Origin: Microbacterium trichothecenolyticum
Lineage (GTDB): Bacteria > Actinomycetota > Actinomycetes > Actinomycetales > Microbacteriaceae
Assembly: GCF_030818955.1 (NCBI RefSeq)
Contig: NZ_JAUTBF010000001.1
Location: forward strand, 3,472,001 to 3,536,000
Length of the DNA stretch: 64,000 bases
Direction: 5' to 3'
Below the pieces are notes generated by a model, which saw only the letters and a program-made list of their open reading frames with translations, did not search any database and was not told the origin of the DNA. Below, one piece after another: positions 1-7,831 of the stretch (position 1 is the first letter of the stretch; each line of letters starts with the position of its first letter). Made by a program: the position numbers and the translations under genes.

Positions 1-497
1 CCTCGGCACCGGCGCCGCTCGACACCGTTCGACGTCAGGTCGAAGAGGTCGAGCAGCCGGTGGCCGCCCCGGCTCCCGCACCGCGACGGCGCCGGAGCCT
101 CGTGATCGGCGGCGTCGCGGCGGCGGTCATCGTGCTCGCCGTGGGCGGGGCGATCGCCGCGGCCACGTTGACTCCTTCCCCGCCGGCGGTCACGGCCTCG
201 ACGGCTCCGCGGCCCGTGGATGCCGTGCCCGCGGCGCACCCGGTGAGCGTCACCGCCCTGACCGGCAGCGCGACCGATGCGGGTGTGCGTTTCGCCTGGA
301 CCAACCCCGACCCGCTCGAGGGGGACCGGTACCTGTGGCGAACGGTCGTTCCCGGGACCGAGACCACCTTCCAGGAGACGGCCGACACCGCCGTCGTGGT
401 GCCGGCCGACCCGAGCGGACGCACCTGCATCGAGGTGCTGCTGCGCCGCTCCGACGGGACGTCGGCGGCCTCGGGCGTCGAGGGGTGCGTACCGTGA
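1..497 (+). CDS. C-terminal part of a single-pass membrane protein, 5' end outside the window
   Basis: The frame is open from base 3, so the gene starts upstream; the GTG at 60 is only an internal candidate. A basic stretch (RRRR) is followed by one hydrophobic segment rich in Ala, Val and Gly, a Pro/Ala/Thr linker and a small outside domain of about 90 residues with two cysteines that resembles a fibronectin III-like fold. This tail layout is typical of receptor-like Ser/Thr kinases and other regulators next to actinobacterial type VII loci, but no kinase motif is visible here, so that identity is inference. Its stop overlaps the GTG start of the FHA gene, so the two are probably translated together. 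Confidence 0.6.
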   Translation, partial: SAPAPLDTVRRQVEEVEQPVAAPAPAPRRRRSLVIGGVAAAVIVLAVGGAIAAATLTPSPPAVTASTAPRPVDAVPAAHPVSVTALTGSATDAGVRFAWTNPDPLEGDRYLWRTVVPGTETTFQETADTAVVVPADPSGRTCIEVLLRRSDGTSAASGVEGCVP

Positions 498-1231
498 CCG
501 GCCCGGTGCCCGTGGTGGGCGACCTCGGAACCGAGGCGGGCGTGCACGTGGAGTACTGCGGGGAATGGTTCGTCGTGCACCCCGGCGAGACCTTCACCGT
601 CGGGCGCGACGCCGACCTCGCCATCGACGACAACCCGTTCCTGCACCGCCGCCTGCTCGAGATCTCGAGCTTCGAAGGCCTCTGGCTGCTCGCGAACGTC
701 GGCAGTCGTCTGTCGGTGACCGTGACCGACGGCGCCGGCCGTCTGCAGTCCTGGCTCGCGCCGGGCGCCCGGCTGCCGCTGGTCTTCGGGCGCACGACGG
801 CGGTGTTCACCGCGGGCCCCACGACGTACGAGATCTCGGTGTACGTCGCCGAGCCGGTGTTCAGCGAGACCCATCCGGCATCCATCGAGGGCACGACCAC
901 CATCGGCGACGACGTCACCTTCACCCTGTCGCAGCGGCAGCTCATGGTGGCGCTTGCCGAGCCGCTGCTCAAACGCGACGGGACGGGCCTGGGCGAGATC
1001 CCCACGAGCGTCAAGGCGGCCGCGCGGCTCGGATGGACCACCACGAGGTTCAACCGCAAGCTCGACAACGTCTGCGACAAGCTCGACCGTCTCGGCGTGC
1101 AAGGGCTGCGCGGAGGCCTGCGCTCCTACGCCACCAACCGGCGCATCCGTCTCGTCGAATACGCCATCTCCGCACGGCTGGTGTCGCGTGCCGACCTTTC
1201 CCTTCTCGATCTGAGGGCGCCCGAAGAATGA
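494..1231 (+). CDS. FHA-domain protein of the type VII secretion locus
   Basis: 245 residues from GTG 494, which overlaps the upstream stop (GTGA) and has a purine-rich GAGGGG about 9 nt upstream; GTG 485 is an alternative start. Residues about 15-110 look like a forkhead-associated phosphopeptide-binding domain (FTVGRDADL near the start, then the strand pattern of the fold), although the serine/histidine signature is weak. The C-terminal 100 residues (SVKAAARLGWTTTRFNRKL) resemble a winged-helix unit. FHA proteins beside Ser/Thr kinases and ESX ATPases usually read out phosphorylation. The stop overlaps the ATG of the ATPase gene (ATGA), which suggests fixed stoichiometry. Confidence 0.7.
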   Translation: MTGPVPVVGDLGTEAGVHVEYCGEWFVVHPGETFTVGRDADLAIDDNPFLHRRLLEISSFEGLWLLANVGSRLSVTVTDGAGRLQSWLAPGARLPLVFGRTTAVFTAGPTTYEISVYVAEPVFSETHPASIEGTTTIGDDVTFTLSQRQLMVALAEPLLKRDGTGLGEIPTSVKAAARLGWTTTRFNRKLDNVCDKLDRLGVQGLRGGLRSYATNRRIRLVEYAISARLVSRADLSLLDLRAPEE

Positions 1232-4200
1232 AACTCAAGCTCACCCTGCGTCGATCCGACCGCACCACCGATTTGAGTGTGACGGCGGATGCCACGGCCA
1301 CCGTCGGCGACATCGCCCGGACGCTCGCTCTGGCCGACCCGCGTGGCAGCGGCCCGGTGCCCGACCTGGTGACGCTGCACATCGCCGACACCGTCGGAGG
1401 GGGCCGCACGCTCGAACCCGCCACCACGATCGTGGACTCGGGGCTGCTTTCGGGCGCCCACATCGACATCGTCGACGCGCGAGGACGCTTCGCGCCCGTG
1501 TCGGCAGCGGATGCCGTGGCGATGGTGCGGGTGCTCAGCGGGCCCGACGCCGGTCGGGAGTTCCCCGTCGCGGCCGGCGCAAGCCTGATCGGGCGCGACC
1601 ACACGGTCGATGTGCGTCTCACCGACCCCATGGTCTCGAAGCGCCACGCACGGCTCAACGTCGGCGAGCACGTCGAGGTGATCGATCAGAACTCCGCCAA
1701 CGGCGTGCTGGTCGGCGGAGCCGCGGTCGAGCGCAGCGTCCTCGGTCCCGCCGACGTGGTGACCCTCGGCGACACGACGTTGTCGGTCGTGGTGATCCGC
1801 CGCGTCGAGTCGGCCGGTTTGACGACGCAGATCGACCACGTCCGCGCTCCGAGGGTCGTGCCGCCCCGCCGCGAGACGGTGATCCCCGGTCCGAAACCAC
1901 CGACACCGCCGCAGCCGCAGCGTCTGCCGTGGCTCGCGCTGGCGGCACCGCTTCTCATGGGCACGGTGGTGTGGTTCCTCACGCAGCAGCTGCTGGGGGT
2001 CATCATGATGGGGCTGAGCCCCGTGCTCCTCATCGGCGGGGTGATCGACCAACGGCTCACCGCACGCCGCCAGTTCGCGGCCGAGAACAAGGTCTTCGCC
2101 GACGGTCTCGTCCGCACGCGCGAGCAGATCGCGCACGCGCACGACGCCGAACGGGCCCAGCGACGTCGCGAGCTGCCGTCGTGTGCCGAGCTCGTCGCCG
2201 ATGCCCAGCGCCTCGGCCCCCTGCTGTGGGTGGAGCGTCCGGAGTCGCCGACCTACTTGGTGCTCTCGGTCGGGGCCGGGCGGGTGCGTTCGCGCGCACG
2301 TGTCGAGACGCCCCCGCTGCATGAGGCCCCTGCGGCAGCGGCGGAACAGCTCGCCGCCGTCGTCGAGCTCTGCGCCGTGATCGACGACGTCCCCGTGCCG
2401 GTGCAGCTCCGTCACGCCGGATCCCTGGGGTACGCCGGTCACGGCGACGTCGCCGCCGTGGCACGCGCCGGCGTGCTGCAGCTGCTGCTGAAGCACTCGC
2501 CGGCCGAGGTGGTCCTCGCCGCGATCGTGTCTCCGCCGGCGCGCGCCGAGTGGGAGTGGATCAAATGGATGCCGCACACCAGCTCGTCGCACAGCCCCCT
2601 CTCGGTGCCGCACCTTGCGGACGCCCGGGCTGCGGCATCCGATCTGCTCTCGGCGATCGAAGGCCTCATCGACGAGCGTCTCGACGGCGACGCGCCGGTA
2701 CCCCGCGGCCGGACGACCGATGAGGGCGAAGCGGCGACCAGCACGGGTGAATCCGCGCCGATCGCGCCGGCCGTGGTGCTGCTGATCGACAACTCGGCCC
2801 CCGTCGATCGAGCCCGCCTCACCCGCGTCGCCGAGCGCGGGCCCGACGCCGGCGTGCACGTCATCTGGTGCGCCCCGCGGGTGGAGGATCTGCCCGCGGC
2901 GTGCCGCAGCTTCGTCGAGATCGGCCAAGAGCGCGGCGTCGGTGCCGTCGCGCAGGTGCGGGCGGGGGAACAGATCGCCCCCGTCGCCCTCGAGACGTGC
3001 ACGGTCGCCGTGGCCGACCACGTCGCCCGCCTGCTCGCGCCCGTCATCGACGTCGGCGTTCCCGAAGCCGACGACTCCGACCTTCCGCGAGCCGTGCCCT
3101 ATCCGGCGCTCGTCGGGCCCGAGATCCTCGACGACCCCGACGTCGTGGTCGAACGGTGGCGCCAGAACGACTCGCTCGCGGTGCGCGACGGGTCGCCGCC
3201 GAAGCGCCGTTCCAAGCCGGGGACGCTCCGCGCCGTCGTCGGTCACGCCGGAACCCAGCCCTTCGTGCTCGACCTGCGCAGCGACGGCCCGCACGCGCTC
3301 GTGGGCGGAACCACCGGAGCGGGCAAGAGCGAGTTCTTGCAGTCGTGGGTCCTGGGCATGGCCACGGCGCACAGCCCCGACCGGCTGACGTTCCTGTTCG
3401 TCGACTACAAGGGCGGGTCGGCGTTCGCCGACTGCCTCGACCTGCCACACCAAGTCGGGCTCGTCACCGACCTGTCTCCGCACCTCGTGCGTCGCGCCCT
3501 CACGTCGCTCAAGGCAGAACTGCGCTACCGCGAGCACGTCCTGGTGGCCAAGAAGGCGAAGGACCTCGCTACCCTCGAGCGCTCGGGCGATCCCGATTGC
3601 CCGCCCAGCCTGGTGATCGTCGTCGACGAGTTCGCCGCTCTCGTGCAAGAGGTCCCCGACTTCGTCGACGGCGTGGTCGACGTCGCCCAGCGTGGGCGCT
3701 CGCTCGGTCTGCACCTCGTGCTGGCCACCCAACGCCCGGCCGGTGTCATCACCGACAACCTGCGGGCCAACACCAACCTGCGTATCGCCTTGCGCATGGC
3801 CGATACTGAGGACTCCCTCGACATCCTGGGCGACCGGATGGCCGCCTACTTCGACCCGTCCGTCCCCGGACGCGGTGCCGCCAAACGCGGACCCGGGCGG
3901 CTCTCGACCTTTCAGACCGGCTACGCCGGCGGCCGGACGACCGGTGCGGTGCCGCCGCCGCGCATCGACCTCGCCGAACTCGACTTCGGTGTGCACACGC
4001 CGTGGGAGCCGCCGCGCGTCGACGACGTCGAGATCGCCGACGAAGGGCCGACCGATATCGCACGGATTGTCTCGTCGGTTCGCCGCGCGGCGCAGTCGCT
4101 GTCGCTGCCCGCTCCCCGGCGGCCCTGGCTCGACGAACTGGCTCCGATCTACAGCTTCAGCCGGTTGCCCAATCCGCGTACCGACGAGCAGCTGCCGCTG

Positions 4201-5661
4201 GGAGTAGGCGACGACCCCGAGACGCAGACGCAGCCGCCGGTGTTCTACGAACCCGACCAGGACGGCAACCTGGCGATCTTCGGCACCGGCGGCTCGGGCA
4301 AGAGCACGACCCTGCGCACCATCGCCGTCGCCGCTGCGGCCACACGGCGCAACGGAGGCCCCACGCACGTCTACGGGCTCGACTTCGGCGCCCGTGGTCT
4401 GTCGATGCTGGAGGGACTCGGCCACGTCGGTGCGATCGTGGCGGGCGACGACGAAGAGCGCGTGGTGCGAACGATCCGCCTTCTGCGCGACATCGTCGAC
4501 GAACGCGCGGTGCGCTATGCCGCGGTTCGCGCGGGGTCCATCTCGGAGTACCGGCGCCTCGCCGAACGCCCCGAAGAGGCTCGCATCCTCCTCCTCGTCG
4601 ACGGCATCGGGGCCTTCAAGGAGCAGTACGAGTTCGGCCCCGTGCACCTGTCGATGTGGTTCACCGCGTTCGCCCAGATCGCCGCCGATGGGCGCGCCGT
4701 CGGCGTGCACGTCATCGTCGCCGGTGATCGACCCACCTCGCTGCCGGCATCCATCGCTTCCACGGTGCAGCGCCGCATCGTGCTGCGCATGGCCAACGAC
4801 GAGGAGTATCTGCTTCTCAACGTGCCGCGAGATGTGCTGTCGCCCGCGTCTCCACCGGGACGGGCGATCCTCGACGGCCGAGAGATGCAGGTCGCGGTGC
4901 TCGGGGAGTCGAGCAACGTCGCCGTGCAGGCGCGGGAGATCGACCGACTGGCATCCAGCATCCGCCGATCCGGTCTCGAACCCCCGGCCGGGATTGCGCG
5001 CCTGTCGGATGACGTCGACCTCGCGTCGCTGCCGGCGGGCGAGAGCGGTCGCGCCGTGGTGGGACTCGACGATCTCTCGCTGGCACCCGTCGCCATCGCC
5101 ACGACGGGGGCGTTCCTGCTCAGCGGGTCGCCGGCGGCGGGGCGCACCACCGCCCTGGCGACCATCGCCGCGGCGGTGAGACGCGCCGAGCCCGGGCGAC
5201 CGCGCGTGCTGCTGTCACCGCGGCGCACGTCGCTGCCCACGACGGGATGGACCGATTCGGCGCATACGCCCGCCGATGTTGCGACCTGCGCCGCGCGCTG
5301 GACCGAGCGACTCGAAGCGGGGGTGTCGACTCCCGTCGCGATCTTCGTCGAGGCGTTGCCGGAGTTCACCGGCACCGAAGCGGAGTTCGAGCTCGACCGC
5401 CTGCTGCGACTCGCGGCCCGGGAGGAGCACTTCGTCGTCGGCGAGGGCGAGTCGTCGTCGTGGGGGCAGGCGTACACCCTCTCGGGCCCCTTCAAAGCCG
5501 CTCGTCGCGGCCTTGCACTCGCACCAGGAGACATGGACGGCGACGTGCTGTTCGGAACGCCCCTGGGCCGTATCCGTCGCGCCGATTTCCCTCCCGGTCG
5601 GGGATTCCTCATCGAGAGCGGTCGTGCGAGCAAAGTGCAGATCGCCCGGGAGTCCCGGTGA
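1228..5661 (+). CDS. eccC: FHA-FtsK/SpoIIIE-type ATPase, type VII secretion motor (EssC/EccC-like)
   Basis: 1477 residues. Residues 1-90 look ubiquitin/YukD-like. Residues about 95-175 are a canonical FHA domain (GRD at 122-124, SKRHA at 137-141, then NSANG). Two membrane helices span about 234-275. Three FtsK-type ATPase modules follow: the first has Walker A GTTGAGKS (694-701) and Walker B-like LFVDYKGG and VIVVDEFA; the second has GTGGSGKS (1019-1026) and LLLVDG; the third has GSPAAGRTT, with Arg1306 replacing the Walker lysine, so it probably does not hydrolyse ATP. This is the motor that drives WXG100 substrates through the membrane. One chain with an N-terminal FHA domain at about 1480 residues matches firmicute EssC rather than split mycobacterial EccCa/Cb. 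Confidence 0.9.
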   Translation: MKLKLTLRRSDRTTDLSVTADATATVGDIARTLALADPRGSGPVPDLVTLHIADTVGGGRTLEPATTIVDSGLLSGAHIDIVDARGRFAPVSAADAVAMVRVLSGPDAGREFPVAAGASLIGRDHTVDVRLTDPMVSKRHARLNVGEHVEVIDQNSANGVLVGGAAVERSVLGPADVVTLGDTTLSVVVIRRVESAGLTTQIDHVRAPRVVPPRRETVIPGPKPPTPPQPQRLPWLALAAPLLMGTVVWFLTQQLLGVIMMGLSPVLLIGGVIDQRLTARRQFAAENKVFADGLVRTREQIAHAHDAERAQRRRELPSCAELVADAQRLGPLLWVERPESPTYLVLSVGAGRVRSRARVETPPLHEAPAAAAEQLAAVVELCAVIDDVPVPVQLRHAGSLGYAGHGDVAAVARAGVLQLLLKHSPAEVVLAAIVSPPARAEWEWIKWMPHTSSSHSPLSVPHLADARAAASDLLSAIEGLIDERLDGDAPVPRGRTTDEGEAATSTGESAPIAPAVVLLIDNSAPVDRARLTRVAERGPDAGVHVIWCAPRVEDLPAACRSFVEIGQERGVGAVAQVRAGEQIAPVALETCTVAVADHVARLLAPVIDVGVPEADDSDLPRAVPYPALVGPEILDDPDVVVERWRQNDSLAVRDGSPPKRRSKPGTLRAVVGHAGTQPFVLDLRSDGPHALVGGTTGAGKSEFLQSWVLGMATAHSPDRLTFLFVDYKGGSAFADCLDLPHQVGLVTDLSPHLVRRALTSLKAELRYREHVLVAKKAKDLATLERSGDPDCPPSLVIVVDEFAALVQEVPDFVDGVVDVAQRGRSLGLHLVLATQRPAGVITDNLRANTNLRIALRMADTEDSLDILGDRMAAYFDPSVPGRGAAKRGPGRLSTFQTGYAGGRTTGAVPPPRIDLAELDFGVHTPWEPPRVDDVEIADEGPTDIARIVSSVRRAAQSLSLPAPRRPWLDELAPIYSFSRLPNPRTDEQLPLGVGDDPETQTQPPVFYEPDQDGNLAIFGTGGSGKSTTLRTIAVAAAATRRNGGPTHVYGLDFGARGLSMLEGLGHVGAIVAGDDEERVVRTIRLLRDIVDERAVRYAAVRAGSISEYRRLAERPEEARILLLVDGIGAFKEQYEFGPVHLSMWFTAFAQIAADGRAVGVHVIVAGDRPTSLPASIASTVQRRIVLRMANDEEYLLLNVPRDVLSPASPPGRAILDGREMQVAVLGESSNVAVQAREIDRLASSIRRSGLEPPAGIARLSDDVDLASLPAGESGRAVVGLDDLSLAPVAIATTGAFLLSGSPAAGRTTALATIAAAVRRAEPGRPRVLLSPRRTSLPTTGWTDSAHTPADVATCAARWTERLEAGVSTPVAIFVEALPEFTGTEAEFELDRLLRLAAREEHFVVGEGESSSWGQAYTLSGPFKAARRGLALAPGDMDGDVLFGTPLGRIRRADFPPGRGFLIESGRASKVQIARESR

Positions 5662-5788
5662 CGACGGTGGAGATTCCTCCCCATCGACGCCTGTTCGGGG
5701 CCGCCCATAGCCTCGCCTCATCGCCCGATGGCGGCGAAGAACCGGAACCCGGGAAGCGGGTCCGAACGACACAGAGAAGGAGAAGATC

Positions 5789-6055
5789 ATGGCCGTTTGG
5801 GGTCTCGACGTTCAGCAGGTCCGCGCGCTCAGCTCGCAGCTGAGCAACAAGGCGCAGGACATCGACAACATCCTCAGCCAGCTCACCAACGCGCTCTCGC
5901 AGACGCAGTGGGAGGGGCCGGACGCGACGCAGTTCCGCAGCGACTGGTCGGGCCAGCACACCTCGGCGCTGCGCCAGGTCGCGCAGGCCCTGCGGGATGC
6001 CTCGCAGAAGGCCTCGCAGAACGCTGCGGCGCAGGAGCAGACGTCCAACAGCTGA
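5789..6055 (+). CDS. WXG100-family secreted protein (EsxA/EsxB-like)
   Basis: 88 residues with Trp41-Glu42-Gly43 (WEG) in the turn between two amphipathic helices, the signature of WXG100 type VII substrates. A strong Shine-Dalgarno (GAAGGAGAAG) precedes the ATG. It follows the ATPase gene by 127 bp and is followed by a perfect 11-bp hairpin and a second WXG gene. Such proteins form helical-hairpin homo- or heterodimers that are exported and can stimulate the ATPase. The C-terminus is Gln/Ala-rich, and no YxxxD/E export signal is obvious in the last residues, so the partner protein may supply it. Confidence 0.93.
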   Translation: MAVWGLDVQQVRALSSQLSNKAQDIDNILSQLTNALSQTQWEGPDATQFRSDWSGQHTSALRQVAQALRDASQKASQNAAAQEQTSNS

Positions 6056-6062
6056 CGCGTTC

Positions 6063-6088
6063 GCGGGGGAGGCACTGGCCTCCCCCGC
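6063..6088 (+). terminator. GC-rich hairpin after the WXG100 gene
   Basis: Perfect 11-bp inverted repeat (GCGGGGGAGGC / GCCTCCCCCGC) with a 4-nt loop, lying 7 nt after the WXG100 stop. There is no T-run, so it may be a partial terminator or an RNA 3'-end stabiliser that raises WXG100 mRNA above its neighbours. Confidence 0.6.
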
Positions 6089-6116
6089 ATCACGCAGAAC
6101 ACGGAAGGAGGATGAC

Positions 6117-7103
6117 GTGAGCGGAATGTACGGCGCAGACGTCGAGCAGCTGCGCGCTCTCGCGCGGTCGTTCGACGCCGCAGCCAACAAGCTGGACCAC
6201 GACCGGATGACGGTGGGCAACGCGATCCGCATCAACGCGTGGGTGGGGCCGGTCGCCGTGCGCTTCCGCGCCGAGTGGGACTCCGCTCACAGCGCCAAGG
6301 TGGCCGGTGCCGCGCGACGCTTGCATGCAGCAGCCCAGTCGTTGCGCAAGAACGCCGACGACCAAGAGCGCACGAGCCAGGCGAACGGGGCGAATCCGGG
6401 CGGCGGGACGAAGCTGCCTCCGGGAGCGCTGAACCCCGCTGAGATGTTCCGGCCTCTCCTCGCTGGGATCAGGATGGGCGCTCTGGAACCATCGCCCACT
6501 CTCGGTTCGCTCTTGGTGTCAGGAGTCGTCGGAACCGTCACTGCCTTTTCCGAGGGCGTGCACGACACGCTCGACAACATGGTCAAGGTCGTCGAGCTGC
6601 CCCACGCCGTCGCGGAGTACGGCAATCGGGTGGCGGTCATCTTGGCCTCCGGCAAGGGCGCGGAAGCTGCCGGACACCTCGATGAGGTCATGGCGGCCTC
6701 GAGATTCGGGGGCCTCCTGGATGTCGCGGGCAAGACCATCGGGGGAGTCTCGGTCGTCCTCAGCGCCGTGGACACCCTTTCCAAGGCCTCCGCGGGCGAC
6801 ACGGGAGGCGCGATCATCTCGGGCATCAAGACGGGGCTCGGTATCGCCGCGTTCGCACCGCCCCCGGTCGGCCCCATGGCCGCGGCCGCCGGGATCGGCA
6901 TCACCGTCGGCGAGATGCTGTCGAAGAATCCCGTCGTGACGAAGGCCGTCACCGACGTCGTCGTCGGCGCCGGTGAAGCCATCGGCCGAGGCGTCGGCAA
7001 CGCCGTCCAAGCGATCAACCGCATCGGCGAAGGCGTCGGAAAAGCCACCGGGAACTTCCTCGAGGGCCTTGGACAAGCGGCGAAGAAATGGTTGCCGTGG
7101 TGA
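6117..7103 (+). CDS. WXG-domain protein with glycine-rich hydrophobic C-terminus, candidate type VII effector
   Basis: 328 residues from GTG 6117, preceded by AAGGAGGATGAC. Residues about 1-95 form a WXG100-like helical hairpin (WVG in the turn, VRFRAEWDSAH after it). A Gly/Pro linker (NPGGGTKLPPG) leads to a C-terminal region of about 220 residues made of alternating hydrophobic stretches with many GxxxG-like steps (GKTIGGVSVVL, GGAIISGIKTGLGIAAF, AAAAGIGITVGEML, GEAIGRGVGNAVQ). A WXG/LXG head with a glycine-zipper tail recalls pore-forming type VII toxins such as streptococcal TelE; that comparison is inference. The gene is followed after 17 nt by a small gene that could encode its chaperone or immunity protein. 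Confidence 0.7.
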   Translation: MSGMYGADVEQLRALARSFDAAANKLDHDRMTVGNAIRINAWVGPVAVRFRAEWDSAHSAKVAGAARRLHAAAQSLRKNADDQERTSQANGANPGGGTKLPPGALNPAEMFRPLLAGIRMGALEPSPTLGSLLVSGVVGTVTAFSEGVHDTLDNMVKVVELPHAVAEYGNRVAVILASGKGAEAAGHLDEVMAASRFGGLLDVAGKTIGGVSVVLSAVDTLSKASAGDTGGAIISGIKTGLGIAAFAPPPVGPMAAAAGIGITVGEMLSKNPVVTKAVTDVVVGAGEAIGRGVGNAVQAINRIGEGVGKATGNFLEGLGQAAKKWLPW

Positions 7104-7120
7104 ACGGCGGAGAAGAGAGC

Positions 7121-7768
7121 ATGAGTATGAGCGAACAGGTTTGGCAAGGATTCGGCTTCGGCGAGATCGGTTACCTGCTGATTCAGGACGACGTGCCTGT
7201 CGTCGCGAAAGCACGGGAGATGTTCGACCTGATCGACCAGGCGTACGCCGAAGACGTCGCGATCGCCGCGGTCTCATCCCTGGTGGCTCACCAGCTTCTG
7301 GAGATTGGAGAGGACGGACTGCCGCGTCCGCTGGGCGCCGCGGCCGTCCTGGCATACGCCATCGCGGAGGCGACCCGTTGGACGCGGATCGGGTTCTTCT
7401 CCGAGGGAGACGAAGCGATCGACGGTGCGGTCCTGCTGCACGCCCCCGAGGTGACGGCGATTCTGCAGCCCCGGCAGGGCGGGGCGTGGCTGATGGTGGT
7501 GAAGGCTCCCGAGGTGTCGGATGCGGAGGCGATCTGGGCACTGATCTCCGGCTTCCGCGACGCGCACGAGAAGGCCTCCGTGTTCGTCGAGGTCAGTGAT
7601 CTGGCCGCTGGAGCCACGCTGTTCGCCGATCATCGGGGGGACGATTCGTGGAACATCGCGCTCGGCGAGTGCGCCCTCTGGCCGGAGCAGCGACGCGACG
7701 ACGTCGACGGCCCCGTACTGGAGACGCTGCTGCGGACGGCGGTCGAGGACGATCTTTCCGTCGGTTGA
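7121..7768 (+). CDS. Uncharacterised protein in the type VII locus; possible chaperone or immunity partner
   Basis: 215 residues, not recognised with certainty. ATG 7121 has GGAG 7 nt upstream; ATG 7088 would overlap the previous gene. The protein is acidic and soluble, with no signal peptide or membrane segment. Early residues (VSSLVAHQLLEIGEDG) then alternating strands (AVLLHAPEVTAIL, GAWLMVVKAP) vaguely recall the mixed alpha/beta fold of EspG-type chaperones, which bind type VII substrates in the cytoplasm. Position directly after a WXG effector candidate also fits an immunity protein. Both roles are inference from context; membership of the secretion operon is the firm part. Confidence 0.6.
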   Translation: MSMSEQVWQGFGFGEIGYLLIQDDVPVVAKAREMFDLIDQAYAEDVAIAAVSSLVAHQLLEIGEDGLPRPLGAAAVLAYAIAEATRWTRIGFFSEGDEAIDGAVLLHAPEVTAILQPRQGGAWLMVVKAPEVSDAEAIWALISGFRDAHEKASVFVEVSDLAAGATLFADHRGDDSWNIALGECALWPEQRRDDVDGPVLETLLRTAVEDDLSVG

Positions 7769-7831
7769 GTCTGCGAGATACCCGTTTCGACGACATCCAT
7801 CCGTAGGCCTGCCCACCCGATAGGAGCATTC

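Noticed and set aside
1126-4710. A 1194-codon open frame on the - strand opposite the secretion ATPase
   Set aside because: It mirrors a well-supported ATPase gene; the product is Arg/His/Gly/Asp-rich low-complexity sequence with no domain. Long antisense frames are expected in DNA this GC-rich.
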